A program made the position numbers and the translations under genes. A stretch of 64,000 bases of DNA from Tipula vernalis (lineage: Eukaryota; Arthropoda; Insecta; Diptera; Tipulidae). Shown here one piece after another: positions 33,459-44,803 of the stretch. The notes below the pieces were generated by a model. The model was not told the DNA's origin and searched no databases. It saw only the letters and a program-made list of their open reading frames with translations. Positions within the stretch are counted from its first letter, which is position 1, and each line of letters starts with the position of its first letter. The DNA is taken from positions 305,393,236 to 305,457,235 of the forward strand of contig OY282560.1 of NCBI GenBank assembly GCA_958295665.1, written 5' to 3'.

Positions 33459-34321
33459 TTTTATGGTGACAGCGGAAAACCAATAATACCGGTATCATAT
33501 ACGTTACAAATTAAATATCGTATTATCGACGATTACGATAACGTGCATAAAACATATACCGCGTACATCCATAAAGCTTCGAATATTCCGACCGCGTCTT
33601 AAATAGACAAGCAATATTATGTAGTATTACTTCATTCATGTATACACATATCTATTCGTAACCACGGTACGTGTAGTAAGCAGCAAAATCGCAATAAATA
33701 ACTGTTCAACGTTATTCTGTTTGAGACCGTGCAATCGTTGAATTAGTTTACGTGAATCATATGATTATATGTTATAAATTCAACAAGCATCTATTGGAAA
33801 CATATATTGGATACCAATCAACTATAATTCTCTTCAATCTGAATACCTCATTTTATGGAATTTTCAACTATCAAATTGCATATGTGCACATACAGCAATC
33901 ATCAGATTTCTAAATACAATCAAGCCGAGTGTGCGTGAATGTTACAAACCACCGGATCATTATTAGTTACATAATCAAGGTTCAAGGACTTCAATTACGC
34001 ATTCATCGCAATAACCTTCAAGTATATACTCATCAATATCAACCGTTCCTGATTAGCATTAAGAAAAAAAAAAAAAAAAAACAATTATTTAAAAGGTAAT
34101 TCTCTCTAACTAAAATTTTTTTTTAAAAACTAATTAAGTAAAATTATTTTGTTTTTTTTATATTAATTTCATGAACATATGTAATACCAACTGCGAAAGA
34201 GTTTCAATCCATACTCATATATGCAAGCAGGTAGTGAAATAATCAAATCAGAATCTAATGCTTCTGATGCCGAAAGTTCGAGTTCACACAGTGAATTATC
34301 AGTCATAATATCTGTAAGTAG
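33459..34321 (+). other. Gypsy leader region without recognisable gag
   Basis: Where gag should be there is mostly stop-rich AT sequence, an A-run at 34063-34080, and a short Ser/Glu-rich frame (start 34221, stop near 34374) with no capsid or zinc-knuckle signature. Confidence 0.6.
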
Positions 34322-37300
34322 CGCAAACGATCAGTCCAACCAATCGAATGCAGTGGTTCGGGCTTCCGAAATTTAAACCTGCATTCAAATCAAAATATTT
34401 TAAATTCTAAATCTAATTCTAGTTCCAATAACAATCAATCAAATTCATATGAACATTCAGTATCTTCTCATGAAATATTTTATCAACTTCCTGAATTTAA
34501 TAATACTGATTCAAATAATAATAAATTTATCGAATTATCGCTAGACATTCTAAACTCTGATAAGAATCAATTTCTAATCGACACTGGTTCAGACATTTGT
34601 ATAATTAAACGCGAATGCATACACGATGAAGTTATTTGTGAGATAAATAAAACTTGTCACATCAAAGGAATATCAGAAGATCGCGTTTTAACTTTAGCGT
34701 TATGCCATGCAGTGATAAATTTTCCAAATAACGAATCAATCCCACAAGACTTTCATATTGTCCCAAATAATTTTCCAATCCCCTGTGCTGGGATTATTGG
34801 TCGAAATTTTTTGGAACGCAATAAATGTACAATTGATTATGCTGAAAAAACTGTTAAGCTTCTATCTAAAAATAATAATTATATCTCAATTTCATTTTGT
34901 TTCATTCCTAATGGTCATGAATTCCTCAATTCAATTTCGTTAACAATTCCTGCTAGAGTAGAAACAATTGTTAAATTACCTGTCTCTAAGAATTTCGACA
35001 GAGATTATTTCTGTTCAGCAAAAGAAATTTCACCTGGAGTTTTCATGGCAAGTGCTTTAGTAAATCCTAAATATTCATTCATTCCGTTAAGCATTTTGAA
35101 CTCAAATGGAAATAGCATACAAATCAATGATTTATCTATTCAATTTGAACCTTTAATCAATTATGAGGTTTTCAGCCTAAATAATATTTCAAATTCAATA
35201 GAAAATTCAAACCGATTAAAATTATTGGAATCGGAAATAAATACGAGCCATTTAGACGAGAAAGAAAAAAATTCGATTCTTCAAATTTGTTTTAAATTCA
35301 ACGACGTTTTTCATCTTCCTGGCGACATATTAACGACAACAAATAAAACGTTTCATGAAATTCCTCTTAATTCAAACTCTCGTCCGGTACATACAAAATA
35401 TTATCGACACCCAGAATCTGTAAAAAATGAAATGAAAAAACAATTGAGCGAAATGTTAAAAGATCAAATCATCGAACCTTGCTGAAGTCCTTATAACTCA
35501 CCTCTTCTAATTGTTCCAAAAAAATCTCAAGACAACGAAAAGAAATGGAGACTGGTCGTTGATTTTAGAAAACTTAATCAAATGACCATCGATGATATTT
35601 ACCCGTTGCCCAATATTACGGAAATTTTGGATCAATTGGGGAATGCAAATTATTTTACGACTCTAGACTTGGCAAATGGTTACCACCAGGTTCCTATGCA
35701 CCCTATCGACAAACATAAAACAGCGTTTAATTCACCTTGGGGAACATTATGTTGGAATAGAATGCCTTATGGTCTTAAAGGCGCTCCTGCAACCTTCCAG
35801 CGATTAATGAACCAAGTGCTAAGTGGGTTAAATGGCATTAAATGTTTTACGTATCTTGATGACGTGGTAATTTATGGATATGACTTAGTGGACCATAATA
35901 AAAAATTTACTAGTGTTCTTCAATGTTTCAAAAATTATAATCTGAAATTACAACCAAGAAAGTGCAATTTTCTGCGAACTGAAGTTACTTACCTAGGACA
36001 TGTCGTTACAAATCAAGGTGTTAAGCCCGATCCAACCAAAATAGAAGCGGTCCAGAATTTTCCTGTTCCGCGCAATCAAACGCAAGTTAAGTCATTCTTG
36101 GGACTCACCGGCTACTATCGTAGATTCATCGAGGAGTACTCTAAGCTAGCTGAACCACTTAATAAGTTATTAAGAAAGGACGTTCTTTTCTCGTGGGATG
36201 CTTTCTGTGATGATTCTTTTAATTCATTGAAACAAAAGCTCATTTCTCCACCTATTTTGAATTATCCCGATTTTAACGAAACCTTTATTGTAACCACAGA
36301 TGCAAGTGATTTTGCAATTGGCGGTATATTGTCTCAAAAATCAAAATCCCAAACAATCGATCTTCCTGTAGCTTACGTAAGTCGGTGCTTAAATGCAGCT
36401 GAACGCAATTACCCAACAATTGAGAAAGAGTTGTTGGCTATTGTGTGGGCTGTTAAGCGTTTCCACCCTTACCTGTATGGAAAGAAATTTATAATTAAAA
36501 CAGATCATCGTCCATTAATTTGGCTTTCCAAAAATCCTAAACCTTCTTCTCGACTCTTAAGATGGCGTATCGATTTAGATGAATATGATTATGAAATAGT
36601 ATACAAACCTGGAAAATCAAATCAAAACGCAGATGCATTAAGTCGCATAGATCATTTAAATTGCCAAACTTCTAATAATGTATTAGCAGTCACTAGGGCA
36701 CAAACAAAAACTCAAAATCAAAATATTGATTCATCAATTAATTCTGTTAATTCACATTCATCAAATTCTAATTCACCAATTTCTACTACTTCTACAACAA
36801 CTGCTAGTTCATCTTCATGTCAATCGACATCACAAAACATTATAAATCTTGAATCTGATACAGATATTAACCGAGTCATTGAAGAATTCCACTGTACACC
36901 ATTAGGTGGACATCAAGGAGTTTTAAGAACTGTTCGTCGATTGAAATATTATTACCATTTTCCAAAAATGATGTCCCGTGTTCGGAAATTTATTCAAAAG
37001 TGTACATCATGTCAACAAAATAAAGCCGGTAGGCGAACAAAAATGCCAATGCGTATAACTACAACTTCTACCGAACCTTTCGAGAAATTATTTCTAGATA
37101 TCGTTGGTCCTCTTGTTCCGACACACGAAGGTAATAAGTACATACTTACGATGCAAGATGACTTGACCAAATACTCATTAGCTGTACCACTGACTTCTCA
37201 AGAGACATCCGAAGTTGCTAAAGCTTTTGCAGAAAATTTTGTTTGTCATTATGGAATTCCAAAAACAATAGTTACTGATCAAGGGAGTAACTTTATGAGT

Positions 37301-37897
37301 CAAATGTTCAAAGATCTCTGTAAATTATTTGGAATTAAAAAATTAAATACTTCCGCGTATCACCCGCAATCCAATGGCGCATTAGAAAGATCGCATTTAA
37401 ATCTTGGTCAATATTTGCGTAATTACACTTCTAATGATCCTCTCAATTGGGACCAATGGATTCCGTACGCTATGTTTTCATATAATTCGACTCCTCACTG
37501 TGTTACAGAATATATGCCGTTCGAATTATTATTCGGATCGATGCCAGCAATACCTAATTCATTGAAAAAGGATCCAGAACCTGTGTATAATTTTTCGGAT
37601 TATTGTTCGGAACTAAAGAATCGCCTTCAAAAATCTTGGCGAGTCGCGCGAGATAATATTCTTAAAAGTAAAGAAAAATCAAAAGTATACTATGACAAAT
37701 CTTCCAACCCAACTAACTTCAACGTAGGTGATAAAGTTTTTTTGACAAATGAATTGAAGTCGAAAACTAAATTTGATCCTCCATGGTTTGGACCTTATGA
37801 GATTATTAAAATTATATCTCCAGAAAATAGTCAAATTAGAATTAATCGTCAAATCAAAACAGTCCACAACAACAGATTAAAACGTTTTGTCGAATAA
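34322..37897 (+). CDS. Gypsy pol: protease-RT-RNase H-integrase, one in-frame TGA
   Basis: One frame is open from 34322 to 37897 except for a TGA at 35483-35485, just before RT. The protease has LIDTGSDI at 34574-34597. Counting residues from 35582: RT LDLANGYHQ at 28-36, YGLKGAPATFQ at 63-73, catalytic YLDD at 91-94; RNase H D240, E281, D308, D351; a Ser/Thr/Asn-rich linker at 360-425; integrase zinc H437, H444, C474, C477 and catalytic D506, D566, E602; C-terminal barrel near 705-770. All catalytic residues are present. The enzyme set reverse-transcribes and integrates the element. No start codon with a clear context was identified upstream of protease; 34712 is internal to it. The TGA is probably a single mutation, though suppression cannot be excluded. 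Confidence 0.88.
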
Positions 37898-37951
37898 TTG
37901 AAATTGATCATTATTGTCATTTTGTCATTATTGTGCTATTATATATTATTA

Positions 37952-37986
<35 letters not shown>

Positions 37987-38191
37987 TTATTTTGAATTGA
38001 ATATCTTCTACAGTTGGTACATGAATACTAAATTATTAGATTTTTTTCCTATCTTTAAGTAATTATAAATTTAAGTAAACAAACATTGTATAATTTTCAA
38101 ATTTCTTTTATTCTTATAAAATTATATTATATTGTATTGGTTAATAAATTGGCATAAATTACTTCATAATTTAAAACTTTTGCGGGAGGAC

Positions 38192-38601
38192 TGTTGTGAT
38201 GCACAAAATTCAATGTAGTTTGTGCAACTCTGAGATGGTAATTTTGTTGTAGGTCATAGATGTATCTACATATTTTCATATACCGTTGTAATTATTGTTA
38301 GTAATTCGTTATATACAACATGTTTATATATACAAATTGAATTCATTATATACAATACCATATACAACAACTAAAAAAAGAAGGAGGAAAGTATTGCAGC
38401 ATTCAGTCGAGTTAACAAAGTTCAGCTGAAAACATTATCTAAAATTATATAATTATTTAACCTTAAATTAAAACTATTATACCTTAAATTAACCTTATAG
38501 TAAATTGAGAAATTCTAAAAAATAAAAGTTAACTTAAAAGAAAACAAGTTCTAAGTACTATTATTCGAAGTGAATGTATGTGAAGCGTATGGTGCACAAC
38601 A
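38192..38601 (+). repeat. 3' LTR, 410 bp
   Basis: Pair of the 5' LTR, about 98.5% identical by eye, followed directly by the target duplication ATTC. Confidence 0.93.
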
Positions 38602-38605
38602 ATTC

Positions 38606-39210
38606 CAAATTTACTTGTGACACTTCAGAAACCCAAAAAAAGCCCAACTTTAGGTCAAAATAACCAAAAAAAAATTCCAAAGTAATTTACCTTTCTATTT
38701 TGGTGACTAATGGCTTTTGCCTAAACCATTGTTAGAACGTTAGATAAAGAACTCATACTAAAACCCAGACCCACAACTTACACTGAAACTTAGACAATCA
38801 AACTGTTACTCAAACCTATAGACGCAAAACTCTAAAACTGAAATTCAGGGAGCATAAGTTACAAATAGAAGACAAATAAGACAAATTCGCGGCTTGTGTG
38901 ACTGAAACAAAGGTACTGGCAATAGGAAAGTGAAACTGAACTAAGAAATTTTAGCTGAAACGAGTTCCACCGACCTTAGTGCAATTTGAGTGGGTCTGCT
39001 CAAGATTGAGTTACAGATTGTTGCTTCTCATCAACTTTTTGTTCATTGACCTATCACGAGCGTTCAAGTAAAGTTTTATTGATGTCATTTCTTGCGATTA
39101 TAACGTACTCTCTTGTCCTCGAGTGACCTATGAAGTGGGTTTCTACGTCTTTTTCTCAGATTTGTTTCTTCATCTCTCTTGAGCATCCAACAATAGTTCG
39201 CTAACATATT
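38606..39210. other. Intergenic, nothing recognised
   Basis: No coding or repeat feature seen, apart from the first ~30 bases, which are the right half of the repeat unit split by the gypsy insertion. Confidence 0.5.
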
Positions 39211-39215
39211 AACAT

Positions 39216-40190
39216 CCTACCTTTCCTGATATTTCTTCCCCATTTCCCTTACATTCTGATGGAAGCGCTCCCCTTGGTTTTCACTGTAGTCGCCTACGTT
39301 GTCAGGAAAGTAGAGCTTTAAGATCATAAGACATCCCAATTGCCCGCAATTTTCTATCAACTTTGTAACAATGTCTTTGCAATGCTCACTTCTGGTGTTT
39401 CCTAAGAAGTTTTCACAAACTTCTCTAAAACTGAGCCAGGCAGCTTTCTCGAAATTTCGTTCAAAGTACCTCATTTAATCTTAGCCTCTGTCAGTTTTGG
39501 AAATTGTTGTGCTATGTTTTGGGAATATCGAAATTTTTTTCTAACGCCTTCACTCATTGCTTCATCAGCTCATGTTTTAGGGATCTAATAAAGGTTCTTC
39601 AATTACATTAGGTTTTCCCGGCTGAAGACAGTCTCTTAGCCGCCACTGTTTTTTAACGTGGTATTCTCGGTCTCTACTATTCCAGAGGCATTTAAAACAA
39701 GAGTATTTCACAAAATCATGCCCTAGCAGTTTTGTTAAAATTTGTGAATCCCCACAAACTTGCCAATTGTGTTCCGAGTACTTGATATTTTGCAAAATAT
39801 ATCCTAGATCTCCATAGTTTTCTCCCATAGAGATTGGGTGGACTACTTTAACAGTGGCATATTTTTTTCCATTGTGCAGTAGTACCGCCTTTAGGCTGAG
39901 TTTTGTGGAGTCAATTAATATAGTCTTCACTCGTTTGGTTTGTAAATATTAGGTTTTAAATTATTCATCAGTGCTGGTATATTTGTGCAATACACCAATG
40001 AATTTTTTTTATCTTTGGTAAAGTGCTTCCGAAATTCCTTTCCAGGGGCTACCAAGTTTTAACTTTTCAGTTCACTAACTAAGTCCTCAGATACATCTTT
40101 TGGTAATGCATATCTCCTAATTAAATTATTGAGGTCATTCTGAGTGAATATTATTGGAACTTTCTCTTCTTTCTTCACTCTCTTCTTCAC
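39216..40190 (-). pseudogene. Broken copy of an uncharacterised multi-copy arthropod protein family
   Basis: Two main pieces on the minus strand, 39930-39577 and 39474-39217, plus a shorter upstream piece near 40150-39950. They resemble a family I know only as 'uncharacterized protein' in many arthropod and some cnidarian genomes. Telling segments are LVYCTNIPALM upstream, ILIDSTKLSLKAVLLHNG, WQVCGDSQILTKLLG, FVKYSCFKCLWNSRDREYH and PLLDP in the first piece, and FEKAAWLSFREVCENFLG, LGCLMILKLYF and ENQGERFHQNV in the second. The middle of the family protein, after PLLDP, is deleted, and frames change near 39480-39570 and 39935. Function is unknown; the Cys pairs in the first piece could bind metal. 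The family's repetitive occurrence suggests a mobile or viral origin, which is inference. Confidence 0.6.
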
Positions 40191-40289
40191 TCTTTCCAAC
40201 ATTTAGCTATTTCAAATTTACCACAAATGTAAACAAACACATCCGGGTCCCTATCACACTGGTATCTTCTGGTAGCCGTATACTCCTCA

Positions 40290-40540
40290 AAGGCCAAGTT
40301 GCTACCCTTGGGGAGCAACGGTCGCATGATGACGACGCCAGCGGGGCCGGTTTCCCACCCTGACCTGCCGCCGATACCGTGGTATCCCTCCAGTGCATCG
40401 TAACATTTTTATGTGTGGTTTCCATGATGGCATGAAAGCCGTAACCCAGGGACTTAGCCGGATAGTGGGACAACTCAGTTGCTCACCATCACCACGTGGA
40501 GGCGCCCTGGGTGCAGCCACATGTTTATTTGCTGTTGACA
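40290..40540. other. GC-rich island of unknown origin
   Basis: A stretch of about 250 bp with far higher GC than its surroundings (for example CGACGCCAGCGGGGCCGG near 40334-40351 and CGTGGAGGCGCCCTGGGTGC near 40495-40514). Open frames exist on both strands because stop codons are rare at this composition. I recognised no protein or element in it. Confidence 0.5.
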
Positions 40541-40559
40541 CCTGTTTTTTTTGTGATAT

Positions 40560-40830
40560 TGAAGAGTCAGAAGTAAATTTGAACTACGTAATCTTTTTTT
40601 GCGGTTAAAAATACTCCAGAAACGATATATCTGAAGTAAACGGTACAAAAAATAGACTTTGGTATTTTCTTGGGCAATTTCGACCCAAAATTGGGGTTTT
40701 GTGGAAAACGGGGGGAAGGGGGGTAATGGAGCAAAATGGACATCGGATTCGAATTCAGTGCATCAAAATACATAAGAACTGACATGTGAGACCTCGGGCT
40801 CAGAAAATTTGGTTTTTTGTATTCTGGGTG
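40560..40830. repeat. Dispersed repeat copy, flank of the MITE
   Basis: Reverse complement of 32910-33044 in part: CACATGTCAGTTCTTATGTA near 40790-40770 on the minus strand and GTAGTTCAAATTTACTT near 40590-40570. Together with 41328-41375 it forms the target into which the MITE inserted. Confidence 0.65.
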
Positions 40831-40833
40831 TTA

Positions 40834-41326
40834 TTAAAAAAATTGGATTAGCCGTTTGTTCATTATAGTCCATTACCAAGGGAAAGGTATCATCCTCAAA
40901 ACGAACAGAAACGTTGATGTCATGATGTCAGGTGAAGATGTTGTTCTAAGCCTATTTTCTTACTAAAAGAAAAACTGATGCCTTTACTGTTTCAAGCAAA
41001 AACTCAAGTTATGCTGGAGATGCTACTGGGTGAAACAGTTTTTTTTGTACACCCTATTATGAATGAGCTGATGCTCAAAATAGGGTGTGCCGAAAACGAT
41101 GTAAATTAAATGTGCACCATAAGTAAATAAATAAATAAATAAAGCATCGCTTGGTATGAAATTTGTAGGTAATGGATAGAACTTCCATATGGATAAAACT
41201 TACATTTCTTCATATGGAAGTTCTATTCATTACCTGTAAACTCCTGACCGAGCGATGCTTGGTAATGGATATTTAGCATGACTTCAGACGACTATAATCA
41301 ACAAACGGCTAATACAATTTTTTTTA
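40834..41326. mobile_element. MITE, ~0.49 kb, 38-bp terminal inverted repeats
   Basis: The sequence at 40833-40870 is an inverted copy of 41290-41327 with about 3 mismatches; the shared core is AGCCGTTTGTTnATTATAGTC. TA lies at each border (40832-40833 and 41327-41328), the duplication expected of Tc1/mariner/pogo-type elements. There is no coding capacity. Inside are two further inverted repeats: TACACCCTATT/AATAGGGTGT (41048-41086) and arms of about 50 bp at 41141-41190 and 41213-41262. The homologous unoccupied site lies at 32850-33000 in opposite orientation. Confidence 0.75.
41141..41262. repeat. Large imperfect palindrome inside the MITE
   Basis: Two arms of about 50 bp, roughly 80% complementary, both containing GGTAAT.GATAGAACTTCC, separated by some 20 bp. 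The same AATGGATAGAACTTCCAT box occurs again, inverted, at 41337-41363 outside the element and at 32852. Confidence 0.7.
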
Positions 41327-41375
41327 TATTTCATCGTATGGAAGTTCTATCCATTACCTACAAACTCCACACCAA

Positions 41376-42209
41376 ACGGTGTGTGTATTAACTACTTCGG
41401 GACGGGTTTATGAAATATTATTTTCGAACTTTAAAATTATACTAGAAACACCTACTTTCTGGACGATTCCATAAAAATATTTTTATTATACTTATTTCAC
41501 TATCGCTATAGTTTCCATATCACACTATAGAAATTATTAATTATGCACTAAATTTTACTGGCTTGATACGCAAACTAGTGCAAGTATTGCCATATTAAAA
41601 TATAACCATTTTTCGGGCTAACTTCACCGAGGCGAGAAATGAAACGTGTGGTTCAGACAATGAACGATACAGATAAAAAATGAATCGCAATTATTTTATG
41701 TGCAATATTGAATAATCTTCAATAATCTGGCTACGCACCATCTAAAGAATTCTTTTATTCTATTTTGCTATTACTTCTGCAAAAGCTTGATCTATAGTTG
41801 CAATAATACATAGTGGTATATCTCTAAAAGTCGCATTTTTCAGGAAAACGTTTTTAAAATTAAGAGTTGCTCAAAATCGTAGGAGTTTTTAGAATTATGG
41901 TTTTTGTAAACGCTTATTACGGTCGCTAGCAGTTACCTTAAATTTGGGATAATACGACTTATGCCACTATGTATTATTGCCAAAAGAATTTCAAAATTTC
42001 AAGACATATTTAAAAATATACAGCTAGATAAGAAAGGTTCTGTTTCGTCAAGGTTTACCATATTTTAAAAATTTGCCAACTACCTTGATGTTCACTTGCC
42101 GGAAATAATCATAAAATACACTGTTTAGACAGGTTAATCAACCTGTTTAATTAATTAAAATAATAAAATAATTATTTTTATAAGCAAACTACGTAGTAGG
42201 GAAAGATAA
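41376..42209. other. Intergenic, nothing recognised
   Basis: AT-rich DNA without identifiable features. Confidence 0.5.
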
Positions 42210-42650
42210 ATATCGATTTATTATATAAATCAATCAGACAACCCCCCCCAATTATACAAAAACTAAATAACTAAGACTCAAATCAACAATGTAACAATAA
42301 AATTATAAATTGCAACTTTATAATAATAATAAACAAAATATTAGTTTAAAACGAATCAATCATTTATCAAATTAATCAGTAATTTAAGTCATTTAATGAT
42401 CGATTGATCCTATCCAAAAAACCGATTTACACCACAACTATAATTCGGTCATAAATGCCACTCGAACACCTTAATCCGCAACTCAAGTTAAAATTATATT
42501 ATTTTCCACTCAATTACAACGAAGTCAAATTAAAGAAAAGAGGAACCGAGTTGTTTGATTGATTTGTAAACAAGACGTCCCCGATGATAAGAATTTGGTG
42601 TTTGTGATATGTCAACAATTAATTTTTTTGATCGTTTGAATAGATTTATG
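42210..42650 (+). repeat. Dispersed ~0.4-kb repeat, copy 1
   Basis: Co-linear with 50760-51180. Shared blocks include AACAATAAAATTATAAATT (42293-42311), AATCAATCATTTAT.AAATTA, CGGTCATAAAT.CCA, and TATTTTCCACTCAATTA (42500-42516). Neither copy has a meaningful reading frame. A C-run (ACCCCCCCCA, 42240-42250) is unique to this copy. It may be an LTR or other non-coding part of a transposon; ends were not defined. Confidence 0.65.
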
Positions 42651-43960
42651 ATTACCGTATAAACAAAACTTACAAAGAATTATTTATGCCAATATTGTAT
42701 TATATGGTGTATACCATCATTCCACCTTCAATCATATACACCTCAGTTCTGTTTATTTATTTTATTTTTTTTTATTTTTACTTTTCGATAAAAAATAAAT
42801 AAAAATAGATTGCCGAGCTAAATAGAATAAAATTTAAAAATAAAAATTGGAAAAAAGAAAATATTTAAGAAAATGAATGTTGCTGTGTTGTTTGATTCGG
42901 GGTGGTATTCCAAGGGTGATATTTGATTTTTTTTATTTTAACTTCGATTTTTTTCTTCACATCATCATCATTTTATTCTCTTATTGTATATGTATGTATG
43001 TATATATTTCGTTAAAGTAATCTATTTACCAATTCAATTGAAATTTATTGAAAAGAAAATCGATTTTTCCTTTTGATATACATTTTTCATCAACATCTCA
43101 TCGTCATAATATAATTTCTTCTCCCAACTTGATTCACCGGCGTCTTCTTATATATTTTTTTTTAGATTATTTTATTTATCCTAATTTCTGTGACTTATTA
43201 GTTTTATGTATATTCAACATTTCTAATTAGGAGATAAATGATAAAATAAAAATAAACCTTGCTGATTTTTATGTTTAATATCGTCTACTTACTCGTATGT
43301 TGTAACCATAGAGCATAGAGTAAGGTTAGTTAAAATGTTTTTACAAGTGATTTTACAAAATTTAAAGCATTTGGAGAAACAAGTTTTAGTAGTTTTTGAA
43401 AAGATGTTAAAATGTAAACTCCGTTAAGTTTCCTTATTCAAAAAGTAAGCAATTGTTGGCCTACATTAGAATTTGAAAAAGTTGTACTTCTTTAGTAAAC
43501 ACTTTTTTGAATTTACTTGAACTATTTAGAGACTACACAATGCAACTTACACGGTGTATCGTTGGGTTGAATCCAAAACAGCAGGGCGATTAGCTCGGTC
43601 AATGTAATGAACAAAAGTTCACTACGCATATGCCCGGAATTGAATGGCACAGTACCTTGAACAGTGTTATGTGTCTACACCTGTTTTGAGATTGTCTACT
43701 CGCAAATGTCGACAATACCGTAGACAATAGTTTTCGATGTAGACAATGTAGAAAAATAGTAGACAATTTGTAGACAGTAAAAATATTATTTTTGTTGTTA
43801 TTTTCCCTTTATATCGATTTCCTATATAAATATCTGCGCAAAAAAATGTTACGCTCATATTTGTAGTTTGAAAACCAACCTTAAATCCAGAATATATAAT
43901 ATAAACCATAGAAATCAGAAATCAAAGATATTTTAGGTTCGCACTTAATAAAAGAAATAT
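42651..43960. other. Intergenic, nothing recognised
   Basis: AT-rich. GTAGACAAT recurs at about 43690, 43718, 43738 and 43760, a short decayed repeat. No gene seen. Confidence 0.5.
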
Positions 43961-43961
43961 A

Positions 43962-44770
43962 CTACAGTAGAATTCGCTTATAGCGAACACTCAAGGGATA
44001 TCATTTTTTGTTCACTATAGCCGGCTGTTCGTTTTAATCAAATATTCGGTTATAATGAATCATGTTGGTTATAAGAAAGATTAACCAAAAACAAAACAAA
44101 AACGGTTTATTCAAAAATAAAATTAAAACATTTATTAATTATAAAAAACTTATACTTGTACTTAAGCCTTAACAATTCATTCCAACTAAAAGCGTGATCC
44201 GCTCCTTGCATAATTTCCACCCAGCGCAATCATTATTTCTAAACTCTATGGTTTTATTAGGAAGTATCCTATAGAAAAGGCCCGTTTCATCTAAATTGAA
44301 TAAACCGCTTTTGTTATATCCCTATTCTTTAACAACTTTCGAAGATACGGCTGCCTTTTCTCCCACAATATTTTTGAATACAAGGTCGTTTCGCTTCTTA
44401 AAGCGGTCGAGCCAACCGTTGGTTGGTTTAAACTCAATATTCAATTTCTCTGCAAATTGCCCTGCCTTTTCTTTTACAAAAATTCCACTTAGAGAAACTT
44501 TTGTTACTCGCATTTCTTTTATCCAAATAATTAATGTAGCCTCCATTGTTGGAAATTTTCCATCGCGAATTTTTTGACGTTTTAAAATTTACCGTAATTT
44601 TTCGTCATTTAAATTATATGTGGACGTTACTGATTTTGAGAATTTATTACAACCTACTTCTTGGCCTGCTGGGTCATTAATTAAAAATTCGTAATTTTTA
44701 ATAAGGGACGAACCAATAAATCGAATTTTCCCGTTCTTCAACGAAACCAACCAACTCTTTAACTGATGCC
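43962..44770 (-). pseudogene. pogo/Tigger-type transposase fragment
   Basis: The 44546-44322 frame corresponds to the second (CENP-B-type) helix-turn-helix DNA-binding part: EKAGQFAEKLNIEFKPTNGW then LDRFKKRNDLVFKNIVGE at residues 26-63. After a stop the minus strand continues with FNLDETGLFYRILPN near 44300-44255 and KERITLLVGMN near 44190-44160, the first catalytic aspartate of the DDE domain. The rest is missing. A terminal-repeat-like sequence CAGTAGAATTCGCTTATAGC (43965-43984), similar to pogo ends, marks the likely 3' terminus; the 5' end was not found. Confidence 0.75.
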
Positions 44771-44803
44771 AGTCGTTTTGATAAACAAACTAATCATTAT
44801 AAT

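Larger units (their letters stand above)
33045..38601 (+). mobile_element. Ty3/Gypsy retrotransposon, nearly intact pol, no gag
   Basis: A 5.56-kb element with two LTRs (33045-33458 and 38192-38601) and the direct repeat ATTC at 33041-33044 and 38602-38605. The LTRs differ by about six substitutions and one 4-bp indel, so insertion was recent. The internal region has roughly 0.75 kb of apparently non-coding leader, a short Ser-rich frame near 34221-34374, and a pol frame with protease, RT, RNase H and integrase. No gag (capsid or zinc knuckle) or env was found. A polypurine tract GCGGGAGGA lies at 38182-38190. It could depend on Gag from a related element. Confidence 0.9.

Noticed and set aside
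33459..34321. A divergent gag or env in the gypsy leader
   Set aside because: All three frames are stop-rich, and the only short frame is Ser-rich without capsid or zinc features.
40207..40608. Several overlapping frames on both strands in the GC-rich island
   Set aside because: Openness follows from high GC; no frame shows family motifs or a coding preference that I can see.
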